From Sphingomonas cavernae (GTDB taxonomy: Bacteria > Pseudomonadota > Alphaproteobacteria > Sphingomonadales > Sphingomonadaceae), in NCBI RefSeq assembly GCF_003590775.1, contig NZ_QYUM01000002.1:1426001-1490000 (forward strand): a stretch of DNA of 64,000 bases, given 5' to 3'. Made by a program: the position numbers and the translations under genes. Below the pieces are notes generated by a model. That model saw nothing but the letters and a program-made list of their open reading frames with translations. It did no database searches and had not been told where the DNA came from. Positions 61,224 through 64,000 of the stretch are shown here, piece after piece. The stretch's first letter is position 1. Each line of letters opens with the position of its first letter.

Positions 61224-61688
61224 CTAAACGGGCTTTACAGCCACGATCGCATCGACCTCGACAACTGCGCCCAGCGGCAGCACGGGCACGCCGACCGCGC
61301 TGCGCGCGTGACGGCCATTGTCGCCGAACAGCTTGACCATCAGCTCCGACGCGCCGTTGGCGACCTTGGGCTGGTCGGTGAAGCGCGCGTCGCTGTTGAT
61401 GAAGACGCCCAGCTTGACGATCCGCTCGACGCGGTCGAGCGAGCCCAGCGCCTTCTCGATCTGCGCCACGAGCATCAGCGCGCAGTTCTGCGCGGCTTCA
61501 TAGCCATAATCGACATCGCGATCCTCGCCCAGACGACCGGTCATCAACTGTCCGTTTTTGAAGGGAAGCTGCCCCGACACATGCAGCAGCCCGCCCGCCT
61601 CTACGGTAGGCACATAGGCCGCGACGGGAGCGGCGGCCGGCGGAAGCTTCAGCCCGAGTTCGGCAAGGATGGAGGTGATGGCGCTCAT
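61224..61688 (-). CDS. ridA: RidA family protein
   Basis: A 154-residue RidA (YjgF/YER057c) protein. It has YVPTVEAGGLLHVSGQLPF near the start, and later AAQNCALMLVAQIEKALGSLDRV and the Arg-bearing RSAVGVPVLPLGAVVEVDAIV. RidA deaminates reactive enamine intermediates made by PLP enzymes, such as threonine dehydratases. It is in the DUF3572-HAD-RidA-GNAT run and comes 20 bases before the acetyltransferase gene. Confidence 0.87.
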   Translation of the reverse strand: MSAITSILAELGLKLPPAAAPVAAYVPTVEAGGLLHVSGQLPFKNGQLMTGRLGEDRDVDYGYEAAQNCALMLVAQIEKALGSLDRVERIVKLGVFINSDARFTDQPKVANGASELMVKLFGDNGRHARSAVGVPVLPLGAVVEVDAIVAVKPV

Positions 61689-61715
61689 AGGGTCGTGCTC
61701 CGTGTTTGAAGGGAT

Positions 61716-62339
61716 TCAGGAGGAAGCGAGTACGGCGAATTTTTCGGCAATCCACGCCCGCGCCACGCGCCAATCGTCGATCCGTGCATGCGCATGCGTT
61801 GCGGCGGGAACATTGGGCGCGAGCGTCGGCTCGGAAATCATGTGCAGTCGCCACACGTCGGGCGTGGTCTCCGCAACCGACTGGTGATGATGCGCAAGGT
61901 CGTCGACGAACACCGCCGCGCTGGGCCCATATTGATCGAGCAGCCGAGCGACGGGCGTGCCCTTGCCGCCTTGGTTGGTGACGACGGGATAATCGATGCC
62001 GAACTGCCGAAGCTGCTCGACGCGGTGCGTCTGGCGGTGATCCTCAAGATTGGTGAGGATCACCACATCCGCGAACGCGGCGATCGCGGCCAGCGCCTCG
62101 CGCGCATGGGGGACGAGCGTCTGGCGGTGCATCTCGGTGTCGAAGAAGCCTCCGAGCAGCGGCCACATCTCGGTGCGCGAAAGATAGCTGCCGTCGATCC
62201 GGCGCTTCATCGCGTTGGCGAAATCGCCGCCATCGGCGGTGAAATCGATATCGTGCGCCTCGTCGAGCCAAGCGCGAAAATGGCTGACCATGTGGAGCAG
62301 GACTTCGTCGCAATCGGTGATGAGCAGAGGGCGGCTCAT
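61716..62339 (-). CDS. HAD family hydrolase
   Basis: 207 residues. Motif I is LLITDCDEVLLHM (5-17), with Cys between the two Asp residues, so the nucleophile is D8 or nearby; this variant is seen in some HAD members. VILTNLEDHRQTH holds motif II Thr/Asn and AAVFVDDLAHHHQSV motif IV. Substrate unknown. It overlaps DUF3572 by four bases and is followed 27 bases later by RidA. Confidence 0.8.
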   Translation of the reverse strand: MSRPLLITDCDEVLLHMVSHFRAWLDEAHDIDFTADGGDFANAMKRRIDGSYLSRTEMWPLLGGFFDTEMHRQTLVPHAREALAAIAAFADVVILTNLEDHRQTHRVEQLRQFGIDYPVVTNQGGKGTPVARLLDQYGPSAAVFVDDLAHHHQSVAETTPDVWRLHMISEPTLAPNVPAATHAHARIDDWRVARAWIAEKFAVLASS

Positions 62340-62608
62340 GCTTCGAGCCTCGCACGCGCGTCCACAAGGGCCAGCGGCGTCGTTTCGATGTCGCGCGCGC
62401 AGGCGAGCAGGTCGGGCTCATGCGCCTCGAGAAAGCCAAGGATCGCGGCGAGCACGCTGCGTTCGCCCGCGCGCTCGCGCAGGTCGTCCGCGGTGAGCCC
62501 GGTCAGCGCGAGCAGCCGATCGGCGCGGCCCTCGTCCTGCAGGATCCACACCAGCGCGGCCAGCGCCAGCGACTCGGCGTCTTCGCGATTTGTTTCCAGG
62601 GGCTTCAT
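62336..62608 (-). CDS. DUF3572 domain protein
   Basis: A 90-residue helical protein matching DUF3572 (ESLALAALVWILQDEGRADRLLALTGL, then RSVLAAILGFLEAHEPDLLACARDIE). The family is restricted largely to alphaproteobacteria and has no known function. It is divergent from the DivK-type gene by 38 bases and its TGA overlaps the HAD ATG. Its place beside divK is conserved in my memory of sphingomonads, but I have not checked. Confidence 0.8.
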   Translation of the reverse strand: MKPLETNREDAESLALAALVWILQDEGRADRLLALTGLTADDLRERAGERSVLAAILGFLEAHEPDLLACARDIETTPLALVDARARLEA

Positions 62609-62646
62609 CGCCTACACGTCGTCCGTCGCAGTGAGAAAGGGGCGAA

Positions 62647-63009
62647 GTGGCAAAAAGGGTGCTCGTTGTCGAGGACAACGAACTCAATCTCAAATTATTC
62701 TGCGACCTGCTGCGCGCGCACGGCTATGCGGCCGAGCCCGTGCGCGACGGGCGCGAGGCGGTTGACCGCGCGCGCGCCTTTGCGCCCGACCTCATCATCA
62801 TGGATATCCAGCTTCCTCATGTCAGCGGTCTCGAACTGATCGAGACGATCAAGGGCGATGACGAACTGAAGGCGATCCCGATCATGGCGGTGACTGCCTA
62901 TGCCGCCAAGGGCGACGAGGAGCGAATCCGCGCGCTTGGCGCCGAGGCCTATGTGTCGAAGCCGATCTCGGTTCTGAAGTTCGTCGATTCGGTGGGGGCG
63001 CTGCTCTGA
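62647..63009 (+). CDS. divK: DivK-type single-domain response regulator
   Basis: A 120-residue receiver with the acidic pocket (ED9-10 in VVEDNE), phospho-accepting Asp53 (IMDIQLP), Thr in MAVTAYA and Lys105 in VSKPIS. It has no output domain. In Caulobacter, DivK controls the cell-cycle kinases by protein-protein contact. GTG at 62647 follows AAAGGGG. Divergent from DUF3572; rpmG lies downstream on the other strand. Confidence 0.87.
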   Translation: MAKRVLVVEDNELNLKLFCDLLRAHGYAAEPVRDGREAVDRARAFAPDLIIMDIQLPHVSGLELIETIKGDDELKAIPIMAVTAYAAKGDEERIRALGAEAYVSKPISVLKFVDSVGALL

Positions 63010-63017
63010 CCTGGATC

Positions 63018-63079
63018 GTTTCAGGCTCTGACGTGCACAGCAAAAGGCGCGGAGCCCTTGCGGGCGCCACGCCTGAAAC
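63018..63079. repeat. Hairpin repeat between divK and rpmG
   Basis: Arms GTTTCAGGC (63018-63026) and GCCTGAAAC (63071-63079) enclose a GC-rich inner stem. The arms have the same sequence as the stem at 17302-17326. It separates two convergent genes and is a likely bidirectional terminator built from repeat DNA. Confidence 0.6.
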
Positions 63080-63109
63080 CTCCAAGTCAGGAAGGAAGCG
63101 CCGGAGCGC

Positions 63110-63277
63110 TTACTTGATCTTGGCTTCCTTGAACTCGACGTGCTTGCGCGCGACGGGATCGTACTTGCGGAAGCTGAGCTTCTCGGTCTTGGTGCGCGGA
63201 TTCTTCTTGGTGACGTAGAAGAAGCCGGTGCCTTCCGAACTGACGAGCTTGATCTTGACGGTGGTCGGCTTGGCCAT
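63110..63277 (-). CDS. rpmG: 50S ribosomal protein L33
   Basis: 55 residues from the ATG at 63277 to the TAA at 63110. The sequence [20 protein letters not shown] begins the typical L33, followed by [20 protein letters not shown] and ending KEAKIK. There is no Cys pair, so it is the zinc-independent form. It is a short gene easily missed, and a larger frame in another phase covers it. It is convergent with divK. Confidence 0.95.
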   Translation of the reverse strand: MAKPTTVKIKLVSSEGTGFFYVTKKNPRTKTEKLSFRKYDPVARKHVEFKEAKIK

Positions 63278-63394
63278 GACCCGAAACCCTTTTTGCGATT
63301 CTCAAGAAAAACAAAAGCGGCGTCGCCGCCGCTCGTTCAAGGCCGCGCAATTGCGCCAATGACTACCGATTGTCAACCCCGTTGCCAGCCCCAC

Positions 63395-63440
63395 TTGACT
63401 CTTGTGGGCCGCCCGGCATAACTTAACTTCATGGTTAAGT
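63395..63440 (+). promoter_or_regulatory. ArsR promoter and operator, probably leaderless
   Basis: TTGACT (63395-63400), a 17-base spacer and ATAACT (63418-63423) form a good sigma-70 promoter. Seven bases further the ATG at 63431 begins, so the mRNA would start at or next to the start codon, and no ribosome site is seen. ACTTAAC (63421-63427) and GTTAAGT (63434-63440) form a perfect inverted repeat across the start codon and -10, where the regulator could block its own synthesis. Confidence 0.7.
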
Positions 63441-63766
63441 ATCAAGGGCCCGAGCTCGATCGCACCTTCGCCGCACTGGCGGACCCCACCCGGCGCGCGC
63501 TGCTCATGCAACTCGAATCGGGGGAGGGGCGTTCGGTCAGCGAACTGGCTCGCCCGTTCGCGATATCGCTGCCCGCGGTGATGAAGCATCTCGACGTGTT
63601 GTCGGATGCTGGGCTGGTCAGCCGCATCAAGACGGGGCGCACGGTCACCTGCCGGATCGAGGCCGGCCCGATGGAGGAAGCCATGCAGTGGCTCGTCCGA
63701 TACCAGAAATTCTGGGAGGCGAGCCTCGATCGCCTCGCTGCCCTTGTTGAGGAGTCCGGCGAATGA
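63431..63766 (+). CDS. ArsR-family transcriptional regulator
   Basis: A 111-residue winged-helix protein. The recognition helix region is SVSELARPFAISLPAVMKHLDVLSDAGLV and the wing RIKTGRTVTCR follows. It lacks the classic metal-binding Cys motif in the N-terminal helix, so its ligand may be non-metal, as in ArsR partners of SRPBCC proteins. It overlaps the next gene in an ATGA. It has its own operator over the start codon. Confidence 0.88.
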   Translation: MVKYQGPELDRTFAALADPTRRALLMQLESGEGRSVSELARPFAISLPAVMKHLDVLSDAGLVSRIKTGRTVTCRIEAGPMEEAMQWLVRYQKFWEASLDRLAALVEESGE

Positions 63767-64000
63767 TGCTCGACACACGCCCCAGCCTGACGATTACCCG
63801 CCACATCAAGGCGCCGCCCGGCAAGGTCTACGCGGCGTGGACCGATCCCGAAAAGCTGCTGCGCTGGTTTGGCCCCGATTCGAGCCCTACGCTCAGCGCC
63901 GAGATCGATCTGCGTCCCGGCGGCAAATATGGCATCCGTTTCCGCACCGCCGACGGCGAGGAGCATTTCGTCCATGGCGAATATGTCGAGCTGCTCGAAA
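63763..64000 (+). CDS. SRPBCC (AHSA1-like) domain protein, cut by the window end
   Basis: The first 79 residues are present, starting MMLDTRPSLTITRHIKAPP and including KVYAAWTDPEKLLRWFGPD and LRPGGKYGIRFRTADGEEHFVHG. This is the START/SRPBCC fold with a hydrophobic cavity, as in activators of Hsp90 ATPase. The gene continues past base 64000. It is translationally coupled to the ArsR gene, a common pairing in which both respond to the same ligand. Confidence 0.85.
   Translation, partial: MMLDTRPSLTITRHIKAPPGKVYAAWTDPEKLLRWFGPDSSPTLSAEIDLRPGGKYGIRFRTADGEEHFVHGEYVELLE

Noticed and set aside
63087-63359. A 90-residue minus-strand frame covering rpmG
   Set aside because: It runs in another phase through rpmG and is Arg/Gln-rich; the 55-residue L33 frame is the true gene.
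1-64000. CRISPR arrays, rRNA and tRNA genes
   Set aside because: No regularly spaced short repeats and no cloverleaf or rRNA sequence were seen. The 14-base match to the 16S tail complement at 55208 is a ribosome site, not an rRNA piece.

Overview
The window is 64 kb of GC-rich chromosome from an alphaproteobacterium, most likely a sphingomonad (Sphingomonadaceae, perhaps Sphingopyxis-like). This rests on the family mix: a DUF3572 gene next to a DivK-type receiver and rpmG, an Mla lipid-transport operon with an STAS-fused permease, class I PHA synthase with a phasin, many secreted hydrolases, and palindromic repeats in the gene gaps. No rRNA, tRNA or CRISPR array was recognised. The genus is inference.

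Layout. 0.2-5.2 kb: an outer-membrane barrel protein, then a valine-catabolism operon (acyl-CoA dehydrogenase, 3-hydroxyisobutyryl-CoA hydrolase, enoyl-CoA hydratase, mmsB). 5.2-12.4 kb: PilZ protein, threonine aldolase, EamA transporter, SDR, aminopeptidase N, Gre-type factor, exoribonuclease. 12.5-15.9 kb: Mla-type lipid transport operon (lipoprotein, MlaD, MlaF, MlaE). 16-20 kb: HAD phosphatase, ClpS, a phasin with an unusual repeat extension, and PHA synthase. 20-24.7 kb: aminotransferase, hemerythrin-like protein, thioesterase, an exported methyltransferase and two exported proteins of unknown role. 24.7-29.7 kb (minus strand): Cys/Met PLP enzyme, and an Lgt-MidA-PgeF-SpeE-like cluster. 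29.8-36.1 kb: acyl-CoA ligase, an orphan molybdopterin oxidoreductase subunit, ferrochelatase, acetoacetyl-CoA reductase and a ribbon-helix-helix protein.

36.2-38.4 kb is a small accessory patch with a methyltransferase and an intact IS30-family element. 38.4-45.9 kb holds a PQQ-type sugar dehydrogenase, GST, a WYL regulator with a clear operator, an M20 amidohydrolase, VOC and DUF3617 proteins, and uvrB. Directly after uvrB (46-48.5 kb) is the most distinctive locus: an A/T-richer three-gene cassette of TcmP (three-Cys-motif partner), a Gp37/Gp68-DUF5131 protein and a small protein with an intact HEPN R-x4-H motif. This is a candidate undescribed defence or toxin-modifier system. It is followed by about 480 bases with no normal gene but with an SD-hiding hairpin before a seven-codon frame.

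49-64 kb: penicillin acylase, 2OG oxygenase, membrane protein, MFS transporter, lipoprotein, a tiny gene whose ribosome-binding site matches the whole 16S 3' tail, secreted proteins, murA flanked by two FemAB/BioF2-like acetyltransferases, RidA, HAD, DUF3572, divK-like gene, rpmG, and an ArsR-SRPBCC pair running off the end.

Working together: PhaB (35.1 kb) would make 3-hydroxybutyryl-CoA for PhaC (18.3 kb), and the phasin coats the granules. A perfect inverted repeat flanks the phasin promoter and is a likely operator. The ligase, thioesterase, acyl-CoA dehydrogenase and hydratases all handle acyl-CoA.
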